Source: Haloferax marinum
GTDB taxonomy: Archaea > Halobacteriota > Halobacteria > Halobacteriales > Haloferacaceae
DNA length: 64,000 nt
Assembly (NCBI RefSeq): GCF_009674625.1
Contig: NZ_WKJQ01000002.1
Location: forward strand, 62,001 to 126,000
Reading direction: 5' to 3'
The translations under genes were made by a program, and so were the position numbers. The first letter of the stretch is position 1, and each line of letters starts with the position of its first letter. The notes below the pieces were generated by a model. That model was not told the DNA's origin and made no database searches. It saw only the letters and a list, made by a program, of their open reading frames with translations. Shown piece after piece: positions 53,834-61,267 of this stretch.

Positions 53834-55309
53834 TTACTCGTCGTCCGACTGCTGCTTCGGTGTGTTCCACTCAGGTGACCCCGAGAGGATGCCACGGAGG
53901 CCAGTCAACGGTTCACCGACGACTACCCCGCTGTCGGTTATCTCGAACTTCCGAAGTGTCCGTTCGAACTGTGTCGTTCGCTTTTTCAGTACGCCGATGA
54001 CCTTCTGGAGTTTACCATCTAACTCGACGTGCTGCAGGAACACGAGGTTGTCTGCGAGGTAGCTGACGCCCGAGTTGGTTGCACTGAACTCACCAGTTAC
54101 AGTCTGGTGCTCATCGATGAAGATGACGGTGACTCCCACGTTCTTGAGATACCGACCAAGTGCGTGGAGTTTTCTGATGAGGACGTCGCTTCCACCTTGA
54201 ACAGAGAGTTGGTACCCGTTGATGCCATCTATCATCACGATCTCGGCCCCGTGTTCTTCGACTTCTGTACGGACGTTCTGGGCGAACTCCTGCGGAGAGA
54301 CATCTAAGGGTTCCATCTCTTGGATGTGGAGTGAGCCCGACTCCCTCATCTCCGAGACCGGGACACCGATAGACTCGTTTCGTTTTCGGAACGTCGTGTA
54401 GTTCTCTTCGAACAAGTAGAGGACAGACCGTTCACCACGCGCCGCTGCGTTGTTGATGAACTGTGTCCCAAGCGTCGTCTTTCCAACACCAGTCGGGCCA
54501 CTGATGATGCTCACAGTCCCCCGTTCGAATCCACCGTTCAGTAGTTCGTCGATCTCTGATACGCCCGAGGATATCGACTCCGTAGAGAACGTTTGGGAAT
54601 GTTCTAACGGTTTCAACTGTGGGTAAACCACGAGCCCATCGTCGGTAATCGTAATCGCGTGTGTCCCGCTTTCAGTCCTCGACCCTCGGAGTTTCGGGAC
54701 GTTGATAGTGGACACGTTCTCTCGAGAGTCCAACTCGATCGTCCCGTCGCTCATAAACTGCAGGTCGTCGTCGGGAGAGTCAGCAGTATTTTGCGAGGTG
54801 AACATCACGGTCGCACCCTGCGACGTCAGATACTCCATGAACCCAATCGCCTGCTTCCTAAACTGGTGTGTGTCAGAAGTCAGGTATCGAAGTTGCGTAA
54901 TCGGGTCGACGAACACTCGGTCTGGTTCGAGTTCCGAGATCGTATCGGTTACAGAGTCGGTGAACGGCTTTTTCTCGACGTTACTTGCCGAGAGGATGTC
55001 GTACGACTGGTCTTCAGCGAATACGTCGGCGGTCGGACTCAAGTCGAGAAAATGGACATCCGATAAATCGAATCCTAGTGAGGAAGCGTTTTGTCGTACG
55101 TCCGCTTCAGACTCTTCGAGGTTGATGAACAGGGAGGTCTCTCCGTTCTCGACGCCTGCTTTCAGAAAGTGTGTCCCGAGTATCGTCTTCCCCGTTCCAG
55201 GAGGGCCGCGAATCAGATAGCTGCGTCCTGTAATCAACCCACCGTGTAAAATCGAATCGAGACCGGCGACACCTGTCGAGATTCGAGGTTGCTGACCCGT
55301 CCCAGTCAT
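53834..55309 (-). CDS. double-RecA KaiC-like ATPase
   Basis: 491 residues with two tandem RecA/KaiC domains. Walker A GPPGTGKT at about 35-42 and GPTGVGKT at about 271-278, each followed by the paired acidic residues (INLEESE and LYLFEENYT). KaiC-like ATPases of archaea often join a kinase gene in signalling; here the kinase follows by 33 bases. Clock function is not implied. The ATG at 55309 is chosen; a GTG three codons upstream is possible. A TATA-like element lies near 55356-55365 on the minus strand. Confidence 0.9.
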   Translation of the reverse strand: MTGTGQQPRISTGVAGLDSILHGGLITGRSYLIRGPPGTGKTILGTHFLKAGVENGETSLFINLEESEADVRQNASSLGFDLSDVHFLDLSPTADVFAEDQSYDILSASNVEKKPFTDSVTDTISELEPDRVFVDPITQLRYLTSDTHQFRKQAIGFMEYLTSQGATVMFTSQNTADSPDDDLQFMSDGTIELDSRENVSTINVPKLRGSRTESGTHAITITDDGLVVYPQLKPLEHSQTFSTESISSGVSEIDELLNGGFERGTVSIISGPTGVGKTTLGTQFINNAAARGERSVLYLFEENYTTFRKRNESIGVPVSEMRESGSLHIQEMEPLDVSPQEFAQNVRTEVEEHGAEIVMIDGINGYQLSVQGGSDVLIRKLHALGRYLKNVGVTVIFIDEHQTVTGEFSATNSGVSYLADNLVFLQHVELDGKLQKVIGVLKKRTTQFERTLRKFEITDSGVVVGEPLTGLRGILSGSPEWNTPKQQSDDE

Positions 55310-55708
55310 CGAAACCACCCGGCAATAGCGCCGGTCGACAAATTCAGCCCTCCACTATAGATAAACTGACAGCGAGAATATAAATCGAGTTTTCTGATAC
55401 CGATAGTATCTGAGTTACCGACAAGAAGGGTGAAGTTCATCATATAAATAGGTTCGACTGCCCGTATAAATCTACTGCCGAGCCAATATATTGAGGGGGC
55501 ATACAGGTATACATAATGACATTTCAGGAAATTTTAGAGAGGTGTATTAAGAATTTGTTATGTTAGACTGGTGGCGACCTCGGTACAGCGGCTTCAGAGC
55601 TCGAAATTGGAAGCCGTACGCTATTTGTCTCGCCGGTCGCCGCGAGGTCGTGACTGGCCGAGTAAGATAATGCACGAACGGTCAATCACCCGTTCGAGAG
55701 AAGAGAGA
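55310..55708. other. AT-rich intergenic region upstream of the KaiC-like gene
   Basis: About 400 bases with no gene. It holds the probable KaiC-like promoter (TTTATCTA on the minus strand near 55360) and an AT-rich stretch 55440-55570 that may end the aIF1A transcript. Confidence 0.45.
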
Positions 55709-55993
55709 CTACTGAATGTGGCCTTCGCGTCGGAGTTGGTCCGCGTCTTCGCCAGTGTAGCGCCACTCGATGTTTGCTTTCTCGTCCTGCCAGTCCCACG
55801 GTTCCACGAGGACGACGTCGCCCTCGTTGATCCACGTTCGGTACTTCATCCGGCCAGGGATACGGCCCATTCGGTTCTTTCCGTCTTCGCAGCGGATTCG
55901 TACGTGGTTCCCACCGTTGTGCTCGGTGACGACCGCGAACAGCTCGTTATCGTTGGGCATTCGAAGATTTCGGCGCCCTTGATTTTCGCTCAC
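55709..55993 (-). CDS. eif1A: translation initiation factor aIF1A
   Basis: 94 residues: [77 protein letters not shown]. The OB-fold S1-like domain is complete, matching archaeal IF1A, which places initiator tRNA on the small ribosomal subunit. The GTG at 55993 gives [14 protein letters not shown], the usual start. Its presence near a plasmid-type origin is unusual; a chromosomal copy may exist too. Confidence 0.93.
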   Translation of the reverse strand: MSENQGRRNLRMPNDNELFAVVTEHNGGNHVRIRCEDGKNRMGRIPGRMKYRTWINEGDVVLVEPWDWQDEKANIEWRYTGEDADQLRREGHIQ

Positions 55994-56085
55994 GTACGTA
56001 CTCAGAGGCCAAGACGGATAACTCATAGGATGTACAAGTTACCAAGTAACACAGAGGCACAATTACGTGAAAATGACAGCGTCAG

Positions 56086-56106
56086 ACACCACAATGTCCG
56101 CAGTAA
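56086..56106 (+). other. ORB-like element
   Basis: ACACCACAATGTCCGCAGTAA, 56 kb copy; forward orientation. Confidence 0.65.
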
Positions 56107-56431
56107 CGTTCGGTTACGATTCCTCTCGTGCCCATCGAGAAGGTTAGTGAACGGTGGAAGGTAGGTCTATCACACCGTGCGCCCTATGGCAGTTCACTGA
56201 CAACGTCAGGAACTGATTGCTTGCCATCCGGTCATAGATTCAGACTGTCTCGGAGAGTTCGACGAGACGGTGCGAGCTCGGTACCGCCACCAGTCACCTC
56301 GAAATTCGGTTGAGCGACAATCGACGAACTCGAAACCCAGTTGAGCGACGATCGGGGCGATGTGACGTCGCCATCCTCTACGTGGTACGCTCTCGAGGAT
56401 GGTCGCTTTCGTCACGGAATCTGGAAGCCCA

Positions 56432-56452
56432 ACACCACTGTGTCCGCAGTTC
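56432..56452 (+). other. ORB-like element
   Basis: ACACCACTGTGTCCGCAGTTC; forward orientation. Confidence 0.65.
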
Positions 56453-56654
56453 TGTCGTGGGGTTCTACCGAGTCTCGCGAGCACAGTTCTCAGATGGTCC
56501 GTTGTCCGAACGGTCACTCCCTGGTCCGTGGGTGACCTGTGCTATCCGTTGGTTTTCTCGTTCGATATCGACCACCTGTCGTACCAATTCTCACCACCGA
56601 CAGCCTACGTCGTCATCCGACGAATATTGCTCATAAAGGTACTAGCTATAGCGG

Positions 56655-56675
56655 TTACTACGGACACAGTGGTGT
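56655..56675 (-). other. ORB-like element
   Basis: Plus strand reads TTACTACGGACACAGTGGTGT, the reverse form; TGTCCGT replaces TGTCCGC. Confidence 0.6.
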
Positions 56676-56802
56676 TCGAACATTCGGTGGAGTGTGGTGT
56701 AATCGAGAGACAGAAACGAGTGTCTTTTCGGTGACTAGCCAGTTCCATACTCGGTCGAATCGAGGCGACAGTAGCTGAACCAGCTTGCTACGTTCTAGTT
56801 GT

Positions 56803-56823
56803 ACACCACCCTGTCCGTAGTAA
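56803..56823 (+). other. ORB-like element
   Basis: ACACCACCCTGTCCGTAGTAA; forward, with the same C-to-T change as the copy at 56655. Confidence 0.6.
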
Positions 56824-56863
56824 TCAACCGGTAACAGTCTCGTACAAGCTATTCGACCAGCGG

Positions 56864-56927
56864 AATGAGTTCACTGAAGAGTGAGTTCACAGAGGAGTGA
56901 GTTCACTGAAGAGTGAGTTCAACGACA
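56864..56927. repeat. four 16-bp tandem repeats after the orc gene
   Basis: Units at 56864, 56880, 56896 and 56912, consensus AGTGAGTTCACTGAAG, with exact 16-base period. They start 5 bases after the orc stop (3' side) and may act as a transcript end or binding array. Confidence 0.85.
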
Positions 56928-56931
56928 GAAG

Positions 56932-58182
56932 TTATTGCTCGACGAAGTCGTCGAGCGTACTCGCGCGGTCACCCTCTAGGTAGGGTTCGACGGTCTCGTG
57001 AACACCGACGAGGTCGATAGTGTCACGCATCGCGGAGACGATGAGTCCGACGTCCATATCCAGCGCGTACTCACGATACGTTCCACCCCGACGTCCCTCG
57101 TTGCGCTCGGTGACAGAGACGATACCGAGCATGGCGAGTTCACTCAGGTGGTCGCGCATTCGACGAGGAACGAGTGGGTCGCGGTTCGCGAGTTCAGCGA
57201 ACCGTGTATATCTCGGTCGGACGTCGCGAGACCGGATTGGCGTCTCTCCTTCTAGCTCGAGCGTCAACAGAGAGTAGAGAACGAGATGGCCGTGTTCGGT
57301 GAGACCGTTGATTCCTTCCTTGATTCGACCGCGTTCGAGTGCCCGACGACCACGTTTGACGTGTTCTTCAGTTATGCAGTCTGTGTCGTCGTCGCGGGCC
57401 AAGTCGCCCGCCTTCATCAAGAGGTCGATAGACTGTCGAGCGTCACCGGCGTCCTTCGCGCCGTACGCTGCACAGAGTGGAATCACCTCGTCAGAGAGGA
57501 CACCCTCACGGAACGCGACCTTCGCCCGTTGTTCGAGGATCGCCTGGAGGTTCTTCGCGTTGTACGCGGGGTAGTGAATCTCCTGTTCACACAGCGAGCT
57601 TTTGACCTTCGGAGAGAGGTCGTCACGGAACGAGAAGTCGTTCGAGATACCGATGAGACCGACTTTTGCCTCGTTTAGGTTTCCGTTCGCGCGAGCGCGC
57701 GGAAGTTGATAGAGAATGCTATCGTCGTTGACGTGGTCGATTTCGTCGAGCACGACGATGATGGACCCCCCTGTGTTGTCGAGTTCTTGCCAGAGCATCT
57801 CGTAGACTGACCCGAGTGGATAGCCGGTGGTACTGATCTGGTTCGACTCCGACCGAAACTCGTTGACGAGTCGGGTCGCGATTTGGTACGAACTCGTGAG
57901 TCCGTCACAGTTCAAGAACACGACGGTGAGATTGATGTCGTCGTATCGGCTCGCGTCTTCGCGGAGGTGACTGAGTAAGTAACGCGACGCTGCGGTCTTC
58001 CCTACACCGGTCTTGCCGTAGAGGAAGATGTTGTTCGGTTGTTCGCCGTTGATGACAGGTTGAAGCGCCGCTTGAAATGTTCGGAGTTCCTCGTCACGCC
58101 CCACGAGTTCCTCGGGCTGGTAATCCTCACGAAGGGCATCCCGGTCCCGATAAATCTCGGTATCTCGCTCGAAGAGGGGCAT
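56932..58182 (-). CDS. orc: Orc1/Cdc6 family replication initiator
   Basis: 416 residues. AAA+ ATPase with Walker A GKTGVGKT (56-63), Walker B IIVVLDEIDH, sensor motifs and a C-terminal winged helix (TPIRSRDVRPRYTRFAELANRDPLVPRRMRDHLSELAMLGIVSVTE) that binds origin repeats. The ATG at 58182 follows a TATA-like TTTTATA on the minus strand at about 26 bases, predicting a leaderless transcript. Two ORB-like elements lie just upstream, so the initiator probably controls its own gene. Next to an AT-rich repeat zone, it defines the replicon's origin. Confidence 0.95.
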   Translation of the reverse strand: MPLFERDTEIYRDRDALREDYQPEELVGRDEELRTFQAALQPVINGEQPNNIFLYGKTGVGKTAASRYLLSHLREDASRYDDINLTVVFLNCDGLTSSYQIATRLVNEFRSESNQISTTGYPLGSVYEMLWQELDNTGGSIIVVLDEIDHVNDDSILYQLPRARANGNLNEAKVGLIGISNDFSFRDDLSPKVKSSLCEQEIHYPAYNAKNLQAILEQRAKVAFREGVLSDEVIPLCAAYGAKDAGDARQSIDLLMKAGDLARDDDTDCITEEHVKRGRRALERGRIKEGINGLTEHGHLVLYSLLTLELEGETPIRSRDVRPRYTRFAELANRDPLVPRRMRDHLSELAMLGIVSVTERNEGRRGGTYREYALDMDVGLIVSAMRDTIDLVGVHETVEPYLEGDRASTLDDFVEQ

Positions 58183-58207
58183 ATTCCTAGGTATCGACCA
58201 CTTCCGG

Positions 58208-58214
58208 TATAAAA
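58208..58214 (-). promoter_or_regulatory. TATA box of the orc gene
   Basis: TATAAAA on the plus strand reads TTTTATA on the minus strand, 26 bases before the orc ATG. An ORB-like element starts at 58214, so Orc binding would overlap the promoter. Confidence 0.5.
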
Positions 58215-58230
58215 CCACCGCGTCCGCAGT
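58214..58230 (+). other. ORB-like element overlapping the orc promoter
   Basis: ACCACCGCGTCCGCAGT, followed at once by a second TGTCCGCTGTTCC half. It overlaps the upstream side of the orc TATA box. Confidence 0.65.
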
Positions 58231-58274
58231 GTCCGCTGTTCCAGTTGTTTATATAGTTTGCCGGGGACACACCC

Positions 58275-58295
58275 CCTCCACTTTGTCCGCTGTTC
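58275..58295 (+). other. ORB-like element
   Basis: CCTCCACTTTGTCCGCTGTTC; the 5' CACCA is degenerate (CCTCCA), but the TGTCCGC core is exact. Confidence 0.55.
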
Positions 58296-58494
58296 TTCCA
58301 ATCGAACGTGTCCAGCAGATACGATGACAGTATTGACACCGGGAAAGATTTATGTCGGTAGCAGTTAAACCATATCCGTAGTAGAGTAAGACTAGTAGTT
58401 GGGTTGGGTACAAAATACTAGATGTCGAACAGTTCCTCCGCGGAACAAACAACTCTCGACCTCAGTCCGAGAGGTGGTCACCTTCTCGCGACGA

Positions 58495-58515
58495 GAACAG
58501 CGGACAAACTGGTGT
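58495..58515 (-). other. ORB-like element
   Basis: Plus strand GAACAGCGGACAAACTGGTGT is the reverse form. Faces the copies at 58214 and 58275 across the AT-rich segment. Confidence 0.65.
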
Positions 58516-58624
58516 GAGTGTTCTCCTCTTTTCCCTCACCTTCGAGTAATCGCGAGTCGAACCGACTGAAGAACGGGTCGTGTTCTCCAGATAGAACGGG
58601 TCTAGACGCTATTTCCTCCGACAA

Positions 58625-58644
58625 AACTGCGGACATCGTGGTGT
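58625..58644 (-). other. ORB-like element
   Basis: Plus strand AACTGCGGACATCGTGGTGT, reverse form. Confidence 0.65.
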
Positions 58645-58780
58645 CCATGGTAGCAATCCACGACTATCACTTCGAGTCTGATATCGACGAGAACTTCGAC
58701 GGGAAATCAATCCTCACCACCAGTGGCGGACTATCGCCTTTCCTGTTCAGAAACCGTGCTTCGGTTGCTCTTTGGCCTGT

Positions 58781-58801
58781 TTACTGCGGACGAACTGGTG
58801 T
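58781..58801 (-). other. ORB-like element
   Basis: Plus strand TTACTGCGGACGAACTGGTGT, reverse form. Confidence 0.6.
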
Positions 58802-58928
58802 TGGTTATCGGTTAGTTCTGGCTATCGGTTGGTACTGGTTGGCGATTGGTGCTGGTTGGCGATTGGTACTGGTTGGCGATTGGTACTGGTTGACGGTTGG
58901 TACTGGTTGACGGTTGGTGCTGGTTATC
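58798..58928. repeat. 17-bp GT-rich tandem repeat in the origin
   Basis: About seven copies of a unit near CTGGTTGGCGATTGGTA, some with TGACGGT or CTATCGGT variants. Strong GT strand asymmetry, as in the G-rich repeats of haloarchaeal origins. Confidence 0.85.
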
Positions 58929-59021
58929 CAGTTGTTCTCGCCGGCTCGAGCCGTAACCACCCGTGAAAACTCTCGACCTTCCTCTCGGCGCACACTTAGA
59001 CGCAATCTTTTGGTCGAATTA

Positions 59022-59042
59022 ACACCACAATGTCCGCTGTTT
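59022..59042 (+). other. ORB-like element
   Basis: ACACCACAATGTCCGCTGTTT, forward, 45 bases from the end of the ParA partner gene. Confidence 0.65.
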
Positions 59043-59086
59043 CGTACTCCGTGTCGTTTTGACTCTGCTTGTCGCTCGAGTGGTTG

Positions 59087-59650
59087 TTATTCGTCTCGAG
59101 TTTCTACGACAGTCTGGGCAATTTCGTCAGGGTACGTCGCTGCCACACGGATAAGTGCGTCGTGGAACTCGCGTCCTGTTAGGTCGCGGATGTCGAACTC
59201 GCGGCGAAGAATCGCCTCGACCTCGAACTCGGCGTCGTCCAGTCGGTCGAGTGTCTCGTCTCGGACGTAGATGCTCTTTGCCGTCGTCGCTTCGAACTCG
59301 AATGCCGGTCCATCATCGTCGTCTTCAGGGTCGACTGTAGACTCTTCACGTGTGGCCTCTTGCCCATTGTCCACGCGCTCTGCTTCGTCGGCATCGTCTT
59401 GGCCGTCGTCTTCGTCGTCGACATCGTCTTCTGAAACCACGGTCGCCTCGTGGTCACCGTTTTCCGAGGGAGGTAGCTCTGACTTCGTCTCATCGTTCCC
59501 GTTTTCACTCGATGCTCCGTTTTGGGTCGTTTGCCGTTCTGAATCGGTGTCTTCGGGTTCGGAGTCGTCTGTCTCCTCCGACTCAGGGTCGTCACTCGCT
59601 TCGGACTCCATCGCTTCTCCGAGCCCGGCGAACCGATTCTCCTTAGGCAT
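59087..59650 (-). CDS. acidic ParA partner with probable ribbon-helix-helix C-terminus
   Basis: 187 residues, starting MPKENRFAGLGEAMESEASDD. The first 120 residues are mostly Asp, Glu, Ser and Thr. The last 60 (TAKSIYVRDETLDRLDDAEFEVEAILRREFDIRDLTGREFHDALIRVAATYPDEIAQTVV) may form an RHH fold: a strand KSIYVRD and two helices. The start overlaps the ParA stop by 8 bases. By position and fold it may be the centromere-binding partner (ParB/ParR equivalent). No classical ParB is seen in the window. Identity is inferred. Confidence 0.75.
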   Translation of the reverse strand: MPKENRFAGLGEAMESEASDDPESEETDDSEPEDTDSERQTTQNGASSENGNDETKSELPPSENGDHEATVVSEDDVDDEDDGQDDADEAERVDNGQEATREESTVDPEDDDDGPAFEFEATTAKSIYVRDETLDRLDDAEFEVEAILRREFDIRDLTGREFHDALIRVAATYPDEIAQTVVETRDE

Positions 59651-60467
59651 CTTCGGACCCTCCACGCTCGACGATTGCGGCGAGTTCGTCGAGACGGTCG
59701 AGCATGTCGTTCGACGGGTCGTACTCGCGGAGCGTCTTCCCGTCTCGCCACGCCCGACTGAATGCGATTCGGTGACGGATTCCTGGCCCTTTGGAGCCGG
59801 GGTCGTCGAACAAGTCCGAGCGAGCGAACGCTGGAATGAACTTCTCGAACGGGGAGTCTTCGAGGTCGCGGATGATTCGTCGTTCCTCGTTGTTTCCGGT
59901 AAGGTCGTTCGGCACGATCGCCAAGATGTCGAGGTCGACTTCCCGACGAATTGGGCCAATCTGCTGTTCGAACATGCGCTCGAATCCGCTGACACTCGGT
60001 TCACTCATCAGCAGTGGAACGACTACGTACCCGGTCCCGATGAGCGCCGCGTCCGACAACGGTCCGAGACTCGGTGGCGAGTCGATGACGATGTAGTCGT
60101 ACTCGTCTTCCAGGAGTGGGTCGACGATTCGACGGCGTACCCAGAGGACGCCGAACGTCGAGTTTCGAACCCGGTCTTCGATGTCGTCTAGGTCTACGTG
60201 CGCAGGAAGGACGTCGAAGTGTTCGCGTGAATGTATCGTCTCGCGGACGTCGACCGGGTCGTCGTCGGTCAGCACGTCACCGATGTTCGGCTCTGCCGAC
60301 TCGTAGGCTTCTTTCATCCCGACGCCTTCGGTCGCGTTCCCCTGCTGGTCGAGGTCGACCAGGAGCACGTCGTTGTCTCGTGCGGCGAGCGCGTCGGCGA
60401 GGTTGATCGCTATCGTCGTCTTCCCCACACCCCCTTTCTGGAGAGAGACGCTCACTGCTCGCGACAT
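59643..60467 (-). CDS. parA: ParA family partition ATPase
   Basis: 274 residues. Deviant Walker A KGGVGKTT (11-18), DVLLVDLDQQGNATEG, the switch YDYIVIDSPPSLGPLSDAAL and VVPLLMSEPSVSG are canonical. ParA moves replicon copies along the nucleoid with a DNA-bound partner. The following gene (59650) overlaps it by 8 bases, and upstream a TTGTACAA repeat array probably forms the centromere. No N-terminal HTH is present, so it may need another protein for autoregulation. Confidence 0.95.
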   Translation of the reverse strand: MSRAVSVSLQKGGVGKTTIAINLADALAARDNDVLLVDLDQQGNATEGVGMKEAYESAEPNIGDVLTDDDPVDVRETIHSREHFDVLPAHVDLDDIEDRVRNSTFGVLWVRRRIVDPLLEDEYDYIVIDSPPSLGPLSDAALIGTGYVVVPLLMSEPSVSGFERMFEQQIGPIRREVDLDILAIVPNDLTGNNEERRIIRDLEDSPFEKFIPAFARSDLFDDPGSKGPGIRHRIAFSRAWRDGKTLREYDPSNDMLDRLDELAAIVERGGSEDA

Positions 60468-60500
60468 CTATCGGTCCTCCGCTCGCGTTCGAAACATTCC

Positions 60501-60516
60501 ACAATTTGTACAATGT
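60501..60516. repeat. TTGTACAA iteron near parA start
   Basis: ACAATTTGTACAATGT, 34 bases upstream of the parA ATG; may also overlap its promoter and allow autoregulation. Confidence 0.65.
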
Positions 60517-60652
60517 GTGGGCTGTGCTCGCCGTTTAGACAGTGCAAAATCCGTGCGAATTGTGGGTTGGATGGGCATGCCGGCGTTCGAAATCACCTTC
60601 CTCCTCCTGATACATAATCCTACTCACGACTTTTAGACTGTTAAGACAGTCG

Positions 60653-60696
60653 AGAATTTGCACAATTTGCACAAATTGTACAAATTGTACAATTTT
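60653..60696. repeat. tandem AATTTGCAC/AATTGTACA iterons
   Basis: Four units of 9-10 bases: two with GCAC and two with GTAC, ending in a T-run. The tightest packing in the array. Confidence 0.75.
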
Positions 60697-60901
60697 TAGA
60701 TGTTGTACACTTGGTGGGCTTCGCAGAAATTTCGCCCTGTCTGCACTTCTCGGGCTGTCTGTACTGTTTCGACTGTCTCTAGTGTCTCCACTGCTCACAC
60801 TGCTCTCGCTCTGCTCGAACTGTCTACTGTGTGGCTCGTCGGACTTCGCTCGTCGGACTTCGCTCGACCGAGCGTAGGCAGTACAGAGCGTTCAAAATTT
60901 C

Positions 60902-60917
60902 CACAATTTGTACAGTG
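60902..60917. repeat. AATTTGTACA iteron
   Basis: CACAATTTGTACAGTG resembles the copy at 60501. Confidence 0.6.
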
Positions 60918-60998
60918 TGTAGACGCTCCCAACAGTGCGAAAATCTTGGGTGGTCTAAACTCTCGAAAAAGTGAACCTCACAGACTCTTACGGGTAGA

Positions 60999-61019
60999 TA
61001 CTGCGGACGAAGTGGTGTT
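60999..61019 (-). other. ORB-like element
   Basis: Plus strand ATACTGCGGACGAAGTGGTGT is the reverse form. It lies within the candidate centromere, 2 kb from the origin core. Confidence 0.55.
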
Positions 61020-61140
61020 GGCGCGAACCGGGAGTTGGAGTACTCACTGTCCTCGTTCACTGAGGAAAACTGAGGTCTGTACTGTACCGCAGTACAATCA
61101 CTTTCAGAAGATTCGTGCGGTGTCGACACGGTTCTCACAG

Positions 61141-61194
61141 TCTACAATTTGTACAATGTCTCTAATTTGTACAAAGTCTGCAATTTGTAAACTG
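61141..61194. repeat. three 18-bp iterons
   Basis: TCTACAATTTGTACAATG, TCTCTAATTTGTACAAAG and TCTGCAATTTGTAAACTG follow with exact 18-base period at 61141, 61159 and 61177. Confidence 0.85.
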
Positions 61195-61267
61195 CGTTCA
61201 GTGTGTACAACTCGAGATGCTCGCTCACAGCACGAAAACGAACCACTGTTCAGGCGCTGATGCCGGT

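Larger units (their letters stand above)
55994..56931. other. 938-base gene-free region with four ORB-like elements and tandem repeats
   Basis: Between aIF1A and the orc stop. No credible gene. ORB-like copies at 56086-56106 (+), 56432-56452 (+), 56655-56675 (-) and 56803-56823 (+). GTTGAGCGACRATCG occurs near 56308 and 56340, and a 16-bp tandem repeat at 56864-56927. This could be a second half of the origin, an old origin, or a termination zone. Confidence 0.55.
58183..59086. other. replication origin
   Basis: Gap between orc and the ParA partner gene, about 900 bases. It contains six ORB-like elements: 58214, 58275 (+), 58495, 58625, 58781 (-) and 59022 (+). The segment between 58296 and 58494 lies between converging copies and is AT-rich with short hairpins (GTTCC/GGAAC and CTCTCG/CGAGAG), a likely unwinding region. 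A 17-bp tandem repeat of GT-rich sequence follows (58798-58928). This layout matches haloarchaeal oriC regions, with the initiator beside its ORB sites. Confidence 0.8.
60468..61267. other. partition-site region (candidate centromere) with iterons
   Basis: 800 bases between parA and msrA without a credible gene. At least nine copies of a motif built on the palindrome TTGTACAA (AATTTGTACAAT, some with GCAC for GTAC): 60501-60516, tandem at 60653-60696, 60902-60917 and 61141-61194, where three 18-base units follow one another. Also Cys-like CTGTCT/CTGTCTC runs at 60730-60830, a copy of TCGTCGGACTTCGC at 60838 and 60850, and one ORB-like element at 60999. Acts as parS-type site by position. Confidence 0.65.

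Noticed and set aside
56206..56517. Minus-strand frame in the gap before orc
   Set aside because: Basic, repeat-derived, overlaps ORB-like copies; no family resemblance strong enough.
58772..58966. Small Trp/Gly-rich frame in the origin
   Set aside because: Reading of the 17-bp GT repeat, not a gene.
60700..61260. Long plus-strand frame over the iteron region
   Set aside because: Cys/Ser/Thr-rich residues without haloarchaeal acidity; it is produced by the repeats.
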